From CADEFX01 sp050260355 (GTDB lineage Bacteria > Pseudomonadota > Alphaproteobacteria > Rhizobiales > Hyphomicrobiaceae), in assembly GCA_050260355.1 (NCBI GenBank), contig JBLNBZ010000032.1, positions 1-40,739 on the forward strand: a stretch of 40,739 nucleotides of DNA, in the 5' to 3' direction. Under the pieces are notes generated by a model. The model saw nothing but the letters and a program-made list of their open reading frames with translations. It searched no databases and was not told the origin of the DNA. Positions 1 through 7,819 of this stretch are shown piece by piece; the first letter of the stretch is position 1; the number at the start of each line of letters is the position of its first letter. The position numbers and the translations under genes were made by a program.

Positions 1-3000
1 CAAAGCTCCTTGCGCACGCTGCGACAGCGAGCCGTTGCCCTCGAGGTAGTCGTAGAAGCGCTGGCGCAAGGTTGCGCGCACGGCATCGTCCTCGATGCCG
101 GCGACGGCCTGCGCCGTGGCCTGGGGCGCGGTCGGATTGGCGATGATGCGCCGGTTGTGGGTGACCTTGAGCGCGGGCGACCACACATCCGGGAAATCCT
201 CACGCGCGCGGGCCGCCAACACGCGCTTCATGTCGGCATCGAGGCCCGGGTGCATGTGACGCAGGATGCGCCGCCAGACGGGATTGGGGCTGTACTCGAG
301 CGCGAACCACGACTCGAAGGCGCGCATCGCCGGGTCCTTGGCGCGCGGATAGCTGAAGCCCGACGCCAGATCGTCGATGCCGTCGACCTTGAGCTTCAGC
401 TTGCCGCCCGACAGGGCGTCGACCATCTCCGCGTAAAGGCGCATGCCGCGGGCGATCTCGGCGCCCTCGCGCACCGCGCTTGCGCCATCGAGCCGCTCCA
501 CGAAATGCGCGCTCATGTCGGCGTTGGACAGATAGCCCGACATGCGCGCGAAGGCGACCGGGTCCTTCTTGAGCAGCGCATCGCCGAACACGCCCTGCGT
601 GTCGCGGCCGAACATGGCGATGTCGATGTCGAGCTCGGATTTGACGCGGCGGGCGATGTCCTCGGCGCTGCCCGACAGAATCGGATCGGGCAAAAAGCGC
701 TGCTGCTTGAGGAAGCGGTCCCCGCGCGCCTTCAAGGGCCCGGGGTTGAGCATCTTGTCGACCTTCTTGGAGAAGGCCGTCTCGGCGACGCGCGCACCGT
801 GCGCCATGATGTCGGGGGCGACCGCATCCGACAGCGGCCGGGCGCGGCCGGCGCGGTTGATCATTTGCGCCATGGCGCGGCGCAGCAAGGGCGCCGCATC
901 CAGATCGGAGGGAGCGATGGGCGCCTCGCGCGCGAAGCTCTCGTTCGGCGGCAGCCGGGAGCCGAGACGCATGACGCCCTCGCGCGACAGCTCGGGCCAT
1001 TCCGAGGTGAGCGTGTCGTCGGCGCGGAAGGGCGCGTAGGGTGTCCGGCGCAGGGCCTGCTCGGCGTCGTTGTCGAGCGGCGTGCGCCCCATGCGGGAGA
1101 TGAACTGCTCCTGCAGCGCCTTCTCGCGGCGCAGCGCCAGGTCGCGCGCATCGTTGGGGCGCACGATGGAGCCTTCCGCGATCCAGAACTCCTGACCCTC
1201 GGGGTACTGCTTTCTGAGCGAGGGTGGCACTTCGCTCGCGCGCAGGCGGCGCACGGCGCTGACGTGGATGCGGCTGCCGGCCGGCAGAACGAACTCGTGC
1301 GCCTCGGCAGCGCCCGCCAGCATGCTGTCGCCCGACAATCCCGTCACGCGCAGCACGATGAGGGCGCCGCCGGTCTTGGCGCCGGCCATGCGCGCACCGG
1401 CCTCGAAGGCCAGGAACTCGTCGGCGGTGAAGGTCATGAAAGAGGGCGCCTCGAGTACCTTGCCGCCGAGCTTGGCCGGGCTATCGATGAGACGGGAGGC
1501 GAAGCGGCCCCAGCGCAGCGGCCGATAGAGGTCGGTCGATTGCTCGAGGCGGTTGCTGGTGGCAAGCCGCTGCAGAAAGTCGGCGCGCTGAGCAAGGGTG
1601 GCCGGCAGCTTGGTGCGGCCTTCCAGGCCCGCGTTGATGGCGTCGAGGTCGGCCAGCGCCTCGTTGATGAGGCGGCGGGCGGCGGCGATGCGCGCGGCTT
1701 CCTCCGCGCTCGCCTTGGCGCGCAGGCGCGGCACGATGTCGGGGAGCGCGTCGGAGGACGGCTTGCCGATGCCGGCTGCGCGCCGGCGGGCATTCTCGAG
1801 CTCGACGCGGGCGATCTCGCGCGCGTCCTTGCCGACGGCCTGGAAGGGCGCGGGGGCAGGCACGCCGGCGACCGGCGGCGTTGGCGGGCGCTGGGCGGCC
1901 TCGATCGCACGGCGCGCCTCGGTCCAGCGCCGGGCGAGATCGCCGAGCGCCTTCTCGTCGAGGCCAATGAGCAGCCGGTTCTTGCCGCTGGCATCGGAGA
2001 TGGCAAGCCCGTCGTAGCCTTTGCGGCGGAAGAGATCCCACAGATTGCGCAGCACCTGGTCGGCCTCGGCCGAGCGCAGGCTGGCGCCCTCCTTGGGCAG
2101 CAGCTGATCGAGGCGCCGCTCCAGCTCCTCGACCGTAATGGGCATGGGATTTTGCGGCACCTTGGAGGTGGCCGACAGCGCCGGCAGGTCGCGCAAGGGG
2201 CCCGACAGATTGGGCAGATCCTTGTCGACGGCGGCGGGCGGCGGCACCTTGGGCTCGGCGACGATCTTGGGCGTGACGATCGGCTCCTTGGGCTCCACGT
2301 GCATGATGGGCGGGAGCTTCTCGACCGGAGAGGGTGGCCGCTCGGAGGGTGAGGGCAGGCGCGGCTTGTCGCGCGGCGGCACGATGATCGAGTCCGGGCC
2401 TGCGGGCGGCACGATGGGCCGATTGGGCGGCACCGGCTCGTTGGGGGTGATGTCGATGACCGGGCCGTCCTTGAAGGGCGTGCGCACGGGCACCTTCGGC
2501 GCCGGCGGGCGAATGATCTCGCCCTCTCTGACGATCGGCACCTCACGCGCCTCCGGGTGCACGAAGAGGCCGCGCGGCCGGCGCAAAGGCGAGACGGAGA
2601 GCTCGGCCTCGCGGCTGCGGCGGAACGCGCGCGCCAGGCGGAAGCGCCACCGATTGCCGAGACGCCAATAGCCGACCACCGGCGGACCGGTGAAGAAATC
2701 CATCATGAAGACGTAGAGCAGCAGGTTGGGGTCCATGCGCGCGGCGCGCTGATGCGTGGCCTCGACCCAGTCCTGGGCGCGAAAGCGCAGCCACTCGAAG
2801 GCGCGCGCCGCCACCTCGCCGAGCGGACGCAGATCCGGTGAGGCGGTGTCGACGACGCGATTGAGGCGCCGCATGATCTGCACGGCGCGCGCGTCGGCCG
2901 GATCGAGGAAGGCACGCTCCCAGGCGGCGCGCTCGCGCGCCTTGAGCTGGTCGAGCGTGAGTGTCTTGCCGGTGTAGTCGACGAAGTGATCGAGCGGCAG

Positions 3001-3369
3001 GCGTCCTTCGAGGAACAGCTTGGCGCGGGTGCGGCCGAGAATGTCCTCCTGCGCGGAGAGCGGCTGCGTCTTCAGCCATTCATCGTAGCCGACGTCCTTG
3101 AGCGGCTCGGAGATGCGCCGGCGCGGATTGTCAGGCTCGGTGGCGAGACCCACCACGGTTGAACGGCACCGAGGATGAGCGGGAGGTACGGGCCCTTCGC
3201 CCACCATGTAGATATTGCCGGAGCGGGCGCGGCAGATGGGTGTTGTGTTGTGAGAAACGACGCCGCCGGCAATGATGAAGGACTCGTCGTCGGGCACCTC
3301 GAGGTCGAAGAGCTCGAACTCTCCGTCGAGAAGCTCGACGGAGACGACGGTGATGGGAGGTGGCGCCAT
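1..3369 (-). CDS. C-terminal intein half + MuF C-terminal part + long effector-like extension (ART-like), 3' end off window
   Basis: Open from ATG 3369 to the left edge, at least 1123 codons. Residues 1-41 look like a C-terminal intein half (FDLEVPDDESF block, then GGVVSHN before Thr42). Residues 42 to about 75 match the end of the MuF/SPP1 gp7 head-morphogenesis domain (TTPIC, GEGPVPPAHPRCRS). A proline-rich linker follows at about 240-370, then about 600-705 resembles an R-S-E type ADP-ribosyltransferase: LYRPL with Arg616, SFMTFT at 643-648, EFVLPAGS with Glu693. The rest, rich in Ala/Arg helices, is not recognised. The frame has sense-protein composition, while the opposite strand gives an Arg/Gly/His-rich shadow. 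The start has only a weak ribosome site. The acidic residue two before Glu693 is Ala (Glu690 is three before), so ART activity is uncertain. It could also be a polyvalent protein injected with DNA. Confidence 0.85.
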   Translation of the reverse strand, partial: MAPPPITVVSVELLDGEFELFDLEVPDDESFIIAGGVVSHNTTPICRARSGNIYMVGEGPVPPAHPRCRSTVVGLATEPDNPRRRISEPLKDVGYDEWLKTQPLSAQEDILGRTRAKLFLEGRLPLDHFVDYTGKTLTLDQLKARERAAWERAFLDPADARAVQIMRRLNRVVDTASPDLRPLGEVAARAFEWLRFRAQDWVEATHQRAARMDPNLLLYVFMMDFFTGPPVVGYWRLGNRWRFRLARAFRRSREAELSVSPLRRPRGLFVHPEAREVPIVREGEIIRPPAPKVPVRTPFKDGPVIDITPNEPVPPNRPIVPPAGPDSIIVPPRDKPRLPSPSERPPSPVEKLPPIMHVEPKEPIVTPKIVAEPKVPPPAAVDKDLPNLSGPLRDLPALSATSKVPQNPMPITVEELERRLDQLLPKEGASLRSAEADQVLRNLWDLFRRKGYDGLAISDASGKNRLLIGLDEKALGDLARRWTEARRAIEAAQRPPTPPVAGVPAPAPFQAVGKDAREIARVELENARRRAAGIGKPSSDALPDIVPRLRAKASAEEAARIAAARRLINEALADLDAINAGLEGRTKLPATLAQRADFLQRLATSNRLEQSTDLYRPLRWGRFASRLIDSPAKLGGKVLEAPSFMTFTADEFLAFEAGARMAGAKTGGALIVLRVTGLSGDSMLAGAAEAHEFVLPAGSRIHVSAVRRLRASEVPPSLRKQYPEGQEFWIAEGSIVRPNDARDLALRREKALQEQFISRMGRTPLDNDAEQALRRTPYAPFRADDTLTSEWPELSREGVMRLGSRLPPNESFAREAPIAPSDLDAAPLLRRAMAQMINRAGRARPLSDAVAPDIMAHGARVAETAFSKKVDKMLNPGPLKARGDRFLKQQRFLPDPILSGSAEDIARRVKSELDIDIAMFGRDTQGVFGDALLKKDPVAFARMSGYLSNADMSAHFVERLDGASAVREGAEIARGMRLYAEMVDALSGGKLKLKVDGIDDLASGFSYPRAKDPAMRAFESWFALEYSPNPVWRRILRHMHPGLDADMKRVLAARAREDFPDVWSPALKVTHNRRIIANPTAPQATAQAVAGIEDDAVRATLRQRFYDYLEGNGSLSQRAQGAL
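3247..3369 (-). other. C-terminal split-intein half (IntC), 41 residues
   Basis: Residues 1-41 of the downstream MuF fragment carry the intein F and G blocks: a VVSVELL strand, FDLEVPDDESF, then GGVVSHN. The His-Asn pair is the usual cyclisation site, and Thr42 is a permitted +1 nucleophile. The length is close to known IntC pieces (about 35-40 residues). The start codon is ATG 3369, in a different frame from the upstream ORF. Confidence 0.85.
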
Positions 3370-3419
3370 GTCAGTCCGCGCACGATGTTGGAGATTTGCG
3401 TCTCTGCCGCGTCGCGCGC

Positions 3420-4427
3420 TCAGAGCACTTCGTCGAAGGGCTGGCGGTTGAAGATGAGATTGCCGGGCACGCGCTGGCGGCCGGCAAGCCGATCGCCGGG
3501 GCGCAGGTCCTGCGCTTCAACCCACTTCTGGTCGGCCCGGAGAAAAAAGTGATCGAGCGAGCATAGCACCACCTCGCCGTTGGACAAGGTGACGCGCGCC
3601 GCGCGTTGCACGCGCTTGACCATGCGCGAGCGCACCGGCTTCAGCGCCCCGGTGCCCCCATAAACGAGATCGCCGGCGCGCACGTCGATAATGCGGCGCC
3701 AACCCATCACGGTGCGCACGCGCGTGTCCGGCCCCAGACAGCGTCGATCGAGGACCGATATCCACTGATACTGACCAAACACCTTGCCGTTCTGGCGCAG
3801 GAAGCTCATGTGCGCCGCGTTCGACACATGGTTGACGGCGGTGCGCACCAGCGCCTCCGCCGAGTTGTGCTGCTTGGCGAAGAGACCGTCGCGGCCGCGG
3901 TAGGCGTCGGTGCCGCGCAGACGATTGACGATCTGGCCGATCGATTCGCCTTCCATGATGCCGAGCCGGATCTGCTGCTCGACGCCGGCGACCTGATCGG
4001 CGGTGAACTTCTTGGTCCAGGCCTCGAGCGTGCGGCCCGACAACGGCCGCTCCATGGCGGCGGCCACCAGCGTGGAGGCTGACGGCACCGACAGCGAGGC
4101 GGCGCGGATCGTGAACGCGTCGGTGTAGTACTGGCGCGCGAAGTCGCCCTCGTGCTCGGCAACGCCGCCGAGCTCGCGCCGCAAGCTGTTGAACAGCGCC
4201 TCGTGTGCCTCGACTTGCGCCTTGCGCAGGACGGCGAGCGTGGTCTCCAGCCGGCGCACCTCCGAGATGGAGATGGGCCCATTCATGAACAAGCGGTTCT
4301 GGATGATGTCGATGACGTCGCGCTCGGCGTTCTCCAGCTCGGGGATGAGCTGACGCAGCACGGAGCTGCCGTAGCGCTCGAGGCCGATGCGATGATTGAT
4401 GAGATCGTCGAGGCGTTTATCGGGCAT
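3420..4427 (-). CDS. MuF/gp7-family head morphogenesis protein, N-terminal part, ending in an N-intein half
   Basis: 335 residues. Residues 1-229 are the helical MuF/SPP1 gp7 minor head protein that joins the portal and is needed for head assembly: a GIMEGESIGQIVNRL segment, a conserved ALVRTAVNHVSNAA helix, then QYQWISVLDRR. Normally D-x-R is followed at once by T-x-x-x-C. Here residue 230 is Cys and starts an intein N-half that runs to the stop (106 residues). Joining residue 229 to Thr42 of the next ORF restores LDRR-TTPICRA, a normal family sequence. The ATG at 4427 lies 53 bases from a palindromic operator. The next ORF begins 50 bases after the stop, so the two are probably co-transcribed. 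Confidence 0.9.
   Translation of the reverse strand: MPDKRLDDLINHRIGLERYGSSVLRQLIPELENAERDVIDIIQNRLFMNGPISISEVRRLETTLAVLRKAQVEAHEALFNSLRRELGGVAEHEGDFARQYYTDAFTIRAASLSVPSASTLVAAAMERPLSGRTLEAWTKKFTADQVAGVEQQIRLGIMEGESIGQIVNRLRGTDAYRGRDGLFAKQHNSAEALVRTAVNHVSNAAHMSFLRQNGKVFGQYQWISVLDRRCLGPDTRVRTVMGWRRIIDVRAGDLVYGGTGALKPVRSRMVKRVQRAARVTLSNGEVVLCSLDHFFLRADQKWVEAQDLRPGDRLAGRQRVPGNLIFNRQPFDEVL
3423..3740 (-). other. N-terminal split-intein half (IntN), 106 residues
   Basis: Residues 230-335 of the MuF ORF show intein block A (Cys1, DTRV, GWRRI, then RAGDLV) and block B (LSNGEVVLCSLDHFF, with Ser-x-x-His in place of the usual Thr-x-x-His), followed by WVEAQDLRPGDRL. There is no endonuclease domain. 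The size matches IntN of known split inteins (about 100 residues). The half stops in-frame after FDEVL. Confidence 0.88.
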
Positions 4428-4479
4428 GCCAGGTACGAGGAAGCTGTGGAGCGCCGCAGCGATCCGATTTGCAGGGCAG

Positions 4480-4496
4480 GTCTAGGAATTGTAGAC
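4480..4496. promoter_or_regulatory. Palindromic operator, site 1
   Basis: GTCTA-N7-TAGAC, flanked by AG and TT, between the divergent MuF gene (ATG 4427, minus) and the plus-strand cassette starting at 4669. It is one of twelve such sites in the window. Confidence 0.6.
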
Positions 4497-4504
4497 TTTA
4501 AGCT

Positions 4505-4630
4505 GTGGGCGGCGGCGCTACCTGCAAGGCGCGGAATAAGGCGAGTCGCGACAGCCTGTGACGGCAGACTGCCGCGTTTTAAACCGCGACGTCTCGAGAG
4601 CGGTCGCCGATCTTCGAGACCGCCGCCCAC
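4505..4630 (+). ncRNA. Structured 5' leader closed by an 11-bp stem
   Basis: 4505-4515 is the exact inverted complement of 4620-4630. Inside are a 4-bp hairpin (4563-4573), a short CGCG stem around a TTTTAAAC loop (about 4573-4588) and a 7-bp stem (4591-4597 with 4614-4620, sharing one base with the closing stem). It lies just upstream of the ribosome site of the gene at 4669, so it is probably a folded leader of that mRNA. The strand is inferred from the downstream gene. It could be a regulatory or stability element; no known riboswitch was recognised. Confidence 0.45.
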
Positions 4631-4668
4631 GTCAGAGCACTCAACCCCCAGAGCAAGGAGCGTCGCGT

Positions 4669-5100
4669 ATGTCGAAGCAACCCCTCACCTATCGCGTTCA
4701 TTTCTGCTGGCGCATGCCGGTCAGCGCGGTCTACGAGGTCGAGGTCGCGCCCGGGACGCTGGTCGACGATATCGTCAAGCAGGCCATAGCGGTGGCCGAG
4801 GATGATGCCTGGGAGAAGCAGGTCGACGACTATGAGGCCTGCGGCCCGACATTTGTGGAGAGGATCGAAGGGGTGGATGGCGCGCCGCCGGTCGAGGTTC
4901 CCAAGCCCTTTCGGGAGGAAAAGGGGGAGGCATTGCCGCTCGATTTGGCGCATAGGCTCGCCACAGCCAGCGCAGGGATCGACGATCTCTGGATCGACGA
5001 GGCCGATGCCGACAAGCTGCGCCTTGTGCTGCACAATCTGGTCCAAGCCGTTCGCCAAATCACAGCGATGATCGGCGCCATGAAAGACGCGAGAGGATAG
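4669..5100 (+). CDS. Small phage protein of unknown function, paralogue of 5661-6080
   Basis: 143 residues. Start ATG 4669 has AAGGAG upstream; an earlier in-frame start lies in the structured leader and is unlikely. The first 75 residues (TYRVHFCWRMPVSA, QVDDYEACGPTFVERI) closely match the gene at 5661, with a second conserved patch, AGIDDLWIDEAD. It is acidic, has no membrane segment and fits no family I recognise. It is the first gene of a four-gene plus-strand cassette lying between two minus-strand blocks. Confidence 0.85.
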   Translation: MSKQPLTYRVHFCWRMPVSAVYEVEVAPGTLVDDIVKQAIAVAEDDAWEKQVDDYEACGPTFVERIEGVDGAPPVEVPKPFREEKGEALPLDLAHRLATASAGIDDLWIDEADADKLRLVLHNLVQAVRQITAMIGAMKDARG

Positions 5101-5105
5101 GCGTG

Positions 5106-5315
5106 ATGAGCGACCAAGCGCCAGATTTCACGGTCACAATCGCCGACGCCCCGGTGCATTATCGAGCCGATGAAGCGGAGGCCTGGTGTAGCGGGCACGA
5201 CGCCGGCGTGATTGCCGCACTCACGGCGTGCCTCGAGATCGCCGAGCAACGCGGCGGTGCCGACGGCTTGATCATCGCCGGTAAAATCCGCCAACTTCTG
5301 ACGGCGCTAGATTGA
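5106..5315 (+). CDS. Small acidic protein of unknown function
   Basis: 69 residues, beginning five bases after the previous stop; a GTG one codon earlier (5103) is also possible. An AGAGGA ribosome site overlaps the end of the upstream gene, so translation is probably coupled. The sequence (WCSGHDAGVIAALTACLEIAEQ) suggests a short helical protein. No family recognised. Confidence 0.75.
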   Translation: MSDQAPDFTVTIADAPVHYRADEAEAWCSGHDAGVIAALTACLEIAEQRGGADGLIIAGKIRQLLTALD

Positions 5316-5418
5316 ACGTCCTCGCAGCGTCAGCCGCCCAGCGTTCAATGGCCCCGCCAAGAGCAACCCCACAACCGATTACTGCAAGAGCAAATCCTCG
5401 CGAGCAAGGAGTGTGCGC

Positions 5419-5664
5419 ATGTTGAAGCTGAATGACGTCAAGGTCGGCGATCGCCTGATCGCCGATGGTGGGTTCGAATGCCTGCACGCCGGAGAGGTCT
5501 GCATCGTCAAGGCCGACCCGCGCGGCAAGCTTTATGTAGCGTGTCGTCCCGAAGGAGTGAGGGAACCAATCTCACGGCATTTCCTGGATGGCCAGCTCGA
5601 TACCGACGGTGAAACTCTCATCGGCTTCAGCAAGCCGCCGATCGAGAAGGAGCAAGCGCAATGA
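5419..5664 (+). CDS. Small protein of unknown function, possibly a beta-barrel
   Basis: 81 residues from ATG 5419, preceded by AAGGAG at 5406-5411. The sequence (VKVGDRLIADGGFECLHAGEVCIVKADPRGKLYVAC) is strand-rich, like small SH3-like or DUF-type phage proteins that begin with a GDR-L-I turn. Its stop overlaps the next start in an ATGA. Function unknown. Confidence 0.8.
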   Translation: MLKLNDVKVGDRLIADGGFECLHAGEVCIVKADPRGKLYVACRPEGVREPISRHFLDGQLDTDGETLIGFSKPPIEKEQAQ

Positions 5665-6080
5665 GCCATCGAGCCCTCGAGATCGCCCACACCTATCACG
5701 TCCGCTTCTGTTGGTACATGCCGGTGAGCGCAACCTACACCGTCGAGGTAAAGCCCGGCACCAGGGCCGAGGAAATCGTCGAGCAGGCCTTGGCCGAGGC
5801 CGAGGCCGATTGTTGGGATCAGCAGGTGGACGATTATGAGTCCCCCGGCCCGACGTTCGTCGACGCGATCGATGCCGAGAGCGATGAGCCCCCTGTCGCC
5901 ATACCGCAGAAATGGGTCGAGGACATCGTGCTCGGCATCGATCCGCTCAAGGACCTTGCCCGCACCGTCGCCGGCATCGACGACAGATGGCTCGACGCCG
6001 CCGACGACAGCGCGCTACGCGCCACGCTGCGCGAGCTGATTGATACCGCCCGCACGGCCAAGGACGCGGCCGGATTGTGA
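5661..6080 (+). CDS. Small phage protein of unknown function, paralogue of 4669-5100
   Basis: 139 residues, starting in an ATGA overlap with the preceding gene. It shares TYHVRFCWYMPVSA, VEVKPGT, QQVDDYE, GPTFV and the AGIDDRWLD patch with the product of 4669, over nearly its whole length. The two copies flank two unrelated small genes, so duplication was followed by insertion or rearrangement. A terminator follows directly. Function unknown. Confidence 0.85.
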   Translation: MSHRALEIAHTYHVRFCWYMPVSATYTVEVKPGTRAEEIVEQALAEAEADCWDQQVDDYESPGPTFVDAIDAESDEPPVAIPQKWVEDIVLGIDPLKDLARTVAGIDDRWLDAADDSALRATLRELIDTARTAKDAAGL

Positions 6081-6085
6081 TCTGG

Positions 6086-6112
6086 CCGCGTGCGCATGCG
6101 GAACTTTTCTTT
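6086..6112 (+). terminator. Rho-independent terminator of the plus-strand cassette
   Basis: A six-pair stem (CCGCGT with GCGCGG-type complement, one G-U pair, GCGC loop) at 6086-6101 is followed by AACTTTTCTTT. It begins six bases after the stop at 6080 and faces the convergent minus-strand gene ending at 6137. Confidence 0.65.
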
Positions 6113-6136
6113 AGCGCCCGACCTTGTTCGGCCGCC

Positions 6137-6937
6137 TTATCTCTTGCGCCGATAGCTCTGCACACGCACGACCTTGCCCGACGGCAACAGGCGCTCGTAG
6201 CTGTGCACGATGACGGTGCCGGCCGTGCTGATGTCGCGCTCCAGATAATCCGAAAGGTGGTCGTGCTGGCGACGGACCTGCTGGGCGGCACGCTCGATGA
6301 TGGAGCGTGCCTTGGCGGCGGGCGTGTTGAAGCCGAGCTTCTCGAAGAAGCCGGGCGGCCGCCGGTTGGCGATGATCTCGCCGTGCAGCCTGCGCATGCG
6401 CTGGATCTCGATGCGGTTGCCCGAGCGATGGGCGGCTTCCGCCAGCTCGAGGAGGCGCCGGCGCTCCTTGGCTATGGCGATCTGCTCGGGCCGGCCGGAG
6501 CCGAGCTCGGCGTCGACCCTCTTGCCCGTGCTCTGAATGATCTCGCGGATCTTGGCCATGGCCTCACGCACATCGCGCTCGGCAAAGACGTTCGCCTTGG
6601 TGTCGGCATAAATCAGCATGCGGTAGCCGACGCGGTTAGCGTAGCGCGAGGCCTGCGGCAGCTTGCTTTGCCGGGCAAGTTTGTCGAAGCGGTCGACGAC
6701 GTTGCGCAAGTCCGCATTCAGGTGGCGCTTCAAATCCTCCAGCCGATCGTTGCGGCGCCTGAGCTCGACGGCGCGATCACGCTCGTAGATGCGCCGCTCG
6801 AGCTCGCGCTGGGAGGTCGGCCGGCCAGCCTCGATGACGTTCGTCGATTCGCGGTTGCCCAAGAACCGGTTGTACCGGCTCGAGGCCCAGGCGTTCTTGG
6901 CCCAGCTCGGCCGGCTGTCCCTGATCTTGTCCGCCAT
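6137..6937 (-). CDS. Basic helical protein with C-terminal V-x-x-Y-x-R tag
   Basis: 266 residues from ATG 6937 with GGAGGG upstream. It is very rich in Arg and Glu/Gln, and mostly helical or coiled-coil (RELERRIYERDRAVELRRRN region and others). It ends VIVHSYERLLPSGKVVRVQS-YRRKR, a doubled V-x-x-[HY]-x-R motif also found in four other proteins of the left arm, which suggests a shared virion role or partner. Probably structural or injected, by inference only. The last gene of its leftward operon, it faces a terminator at 6086-6112. Confidence 0.8.
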   Translation of the reverse strand: MADKIRDSRPSWAKNAWASSRYNRFLGNRESTNVIEAGRPTSQRELERRIYERDRAVELRRRNDRLEDLKRHLNADLRNVVDRFDKLARQSKLPQASRYANRVGYRMLIYADTKANVFAERDVREAMAKIREIIQSTGKRVDAELGSGRPEQIAIAKERRRLLELAEAAHRSGNRIEIQRMRRLHGEIIANRRPPGFFEKLGFNTPAAKARSIIERAAQQVRRQHDHLSDYLERDISTAGTVIVHSYERLLPSGKVVRVQSYRRKR

Positions 6938-6973
6938 CGCCCTCCCCTCCCCGCTCGCTTTTGCCGCTGCCGA

Positions 6974-7243
6974 TCAGCTGTGACGCTGCGGCACGGCGCC
7001 CGCGAACATGTCGATCTGTCCCCAGCCCGGCGCCACCACGTAAGGATGGCCGCAGGCGTGGCACATGATGGCCTCGTTGATGATGGAGTAGCGCACCGGC
7101 CCATGATCTTCCGCCACGCGCCATTCCTTGCCGCAGCACGGCGTGCGTGCGATGCCGCGCGAAGTCTTGATGCTGGTCAGGTTGACAATGCCGACCGCAG
7201 CCTGAGCCTGCATTCCAGGAGCGGGAGTGCCGTCTTGCGCCAT
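6974..7243 (-). CDS. Small zinc-binding-like protein
   Basis: 89 residues from ATG 7243; an upstream in-frame ATG at 7258 is equally weakly supported, as neither has a good ribosome site. Cys pairs in TPCCGKEW and MCHACGHPYV suggest one zinc site. It lies just downstream of the terminator at 7269-7298, so it may need its own promoter or readthrough. Function unknown. Confidence 0.7.
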   Translation of the reverse strand: MAQDGTPAPGMQAQAAVGIVNLTSIKTSRGIARTPCCGKEWRVAEDHGPVRYSIINEAIMCHACGHPYVVAPGWGQIDMFAGAVPQRHS

Positions 7244-7268
7244 GTGGACCATCCGCATTTGCTCGAGC

Positions 7269-7298
7269 CAAAAGAAAAGGGCCGCCCGCAGGCAGCCC
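7269..7298 (-). terminator. Rho-independent terminator
   Basis: Read on the minus strand, GGGCTGCC-TGCG-GGCGGCCC (8 pairs with one U-G) is followed by TTTTCTTTT. It lies between the genes ending at 7327 and starting at 7243. Confidence 0.75.
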
Positions 7299-7326
7299 GG
7301 TGTGAAAGCCCTGAAAGGGGGTCGAC

Positions 7327-7533
7327 CTATCCCGCGCGCGAGACCGTCGCCTCGTCGAGCCGAGCCTGCGGCGGCGCCAGCGTGTAGCCGCGCAGCATCA
7401 GCTGCCGTTCGATCTCGTCGATGTCGCGAAGTCTGTTGCGAATAACGCTCTTGGCGTGAGCCTGCGACTGGATCTGGCCGGCGTAAGGGACCAGCGCTCG
7501 CGCCAGCTGATGCTTGAGCTCGTCGCTAAACAT
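7327..7533 (-). CDS. Small protein of unknown function
   Basis: 68 residues from ATG 7533, with AGGA a few bases upstream inside the end of the preceding gene (8-base overlap). Helical and charged, beginning MFSDELKHQLARALVPYAGQ. Last gene before the terminator at 7269-7298. No family recognised. Confidence 0.75.
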   Translation of the reverse strand: MFSDELKHQLARALVPYAGQIQSQAHAKSVIRNRLRDIDEIERQLMLRGYTLAPPQARLDEATVSRAG

Positions 7534-7819
7534 CGCGATCCTGCGTGTGGGCGCGGGCCGCAACGATGTCGCGGGCCTCCTTGATCAGCGGCACGATATC
7601 GACTTCCAGCGCGTAAGCGATCTGGCGCTCGATGCCGGCCGTGAAGGCGAAGTGCGCCGGCTTGATCGGATCAGATCGCAGCCATGCGACGAGCCGCATC
7701 AAGACACGCGGCGTCAGTAGCTCGCCCCGCAGAAGGGCAAGCTCCTGCTCGAGCGCGGCGATGCGTTTGGCTGGATCGATATCTTTTGCGGGACGGTGCA
7801 CCCTGGTCAGCGCCCTCAA
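7526..7819 (-). CDS. Small helical protein of unknown function
   Basis: Up to 97 residues. The longest frame starts at TTG 7819, inside the stop of the preceding gene; GTG 7801, with GAGGG just upstream, is a good alternative giving 91 residues. A short coiled-coil (AKRIAALEQELALLRGELL) is followed by a helical C-terminus. Part of a chain of overlapping genes below the SSB gene. Confidence 0.7.
   Translation of the reverse strand: MRALTRVHRPAKDIDPAKRIAALEQELALLRGELLTPRVLMRLVAWLRSDPIKPAHFAFTAGIERQIAYALEVDIVPLIKEARDIVAARAHTQDRDV

Noticed and set aside
10..2352. 780-codon plus-strand frame over the left end
   Set aside because: It mirrors the sense frame of the minus-strand MuF fragment, is Arg/Gly/His-rich, has no ribosome site and matches no family; the minus frame has intein, MuF and ART-like motifs.
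3370..3422. Continuous intein with a programmed or accidental frameshift instead of a split one
   Set aside because: Not fully excluded: the C-half frame is open across the gap. I prefer a split intein because both halves have natural lengths and the C-half starts at an ATG, but reads must decide.
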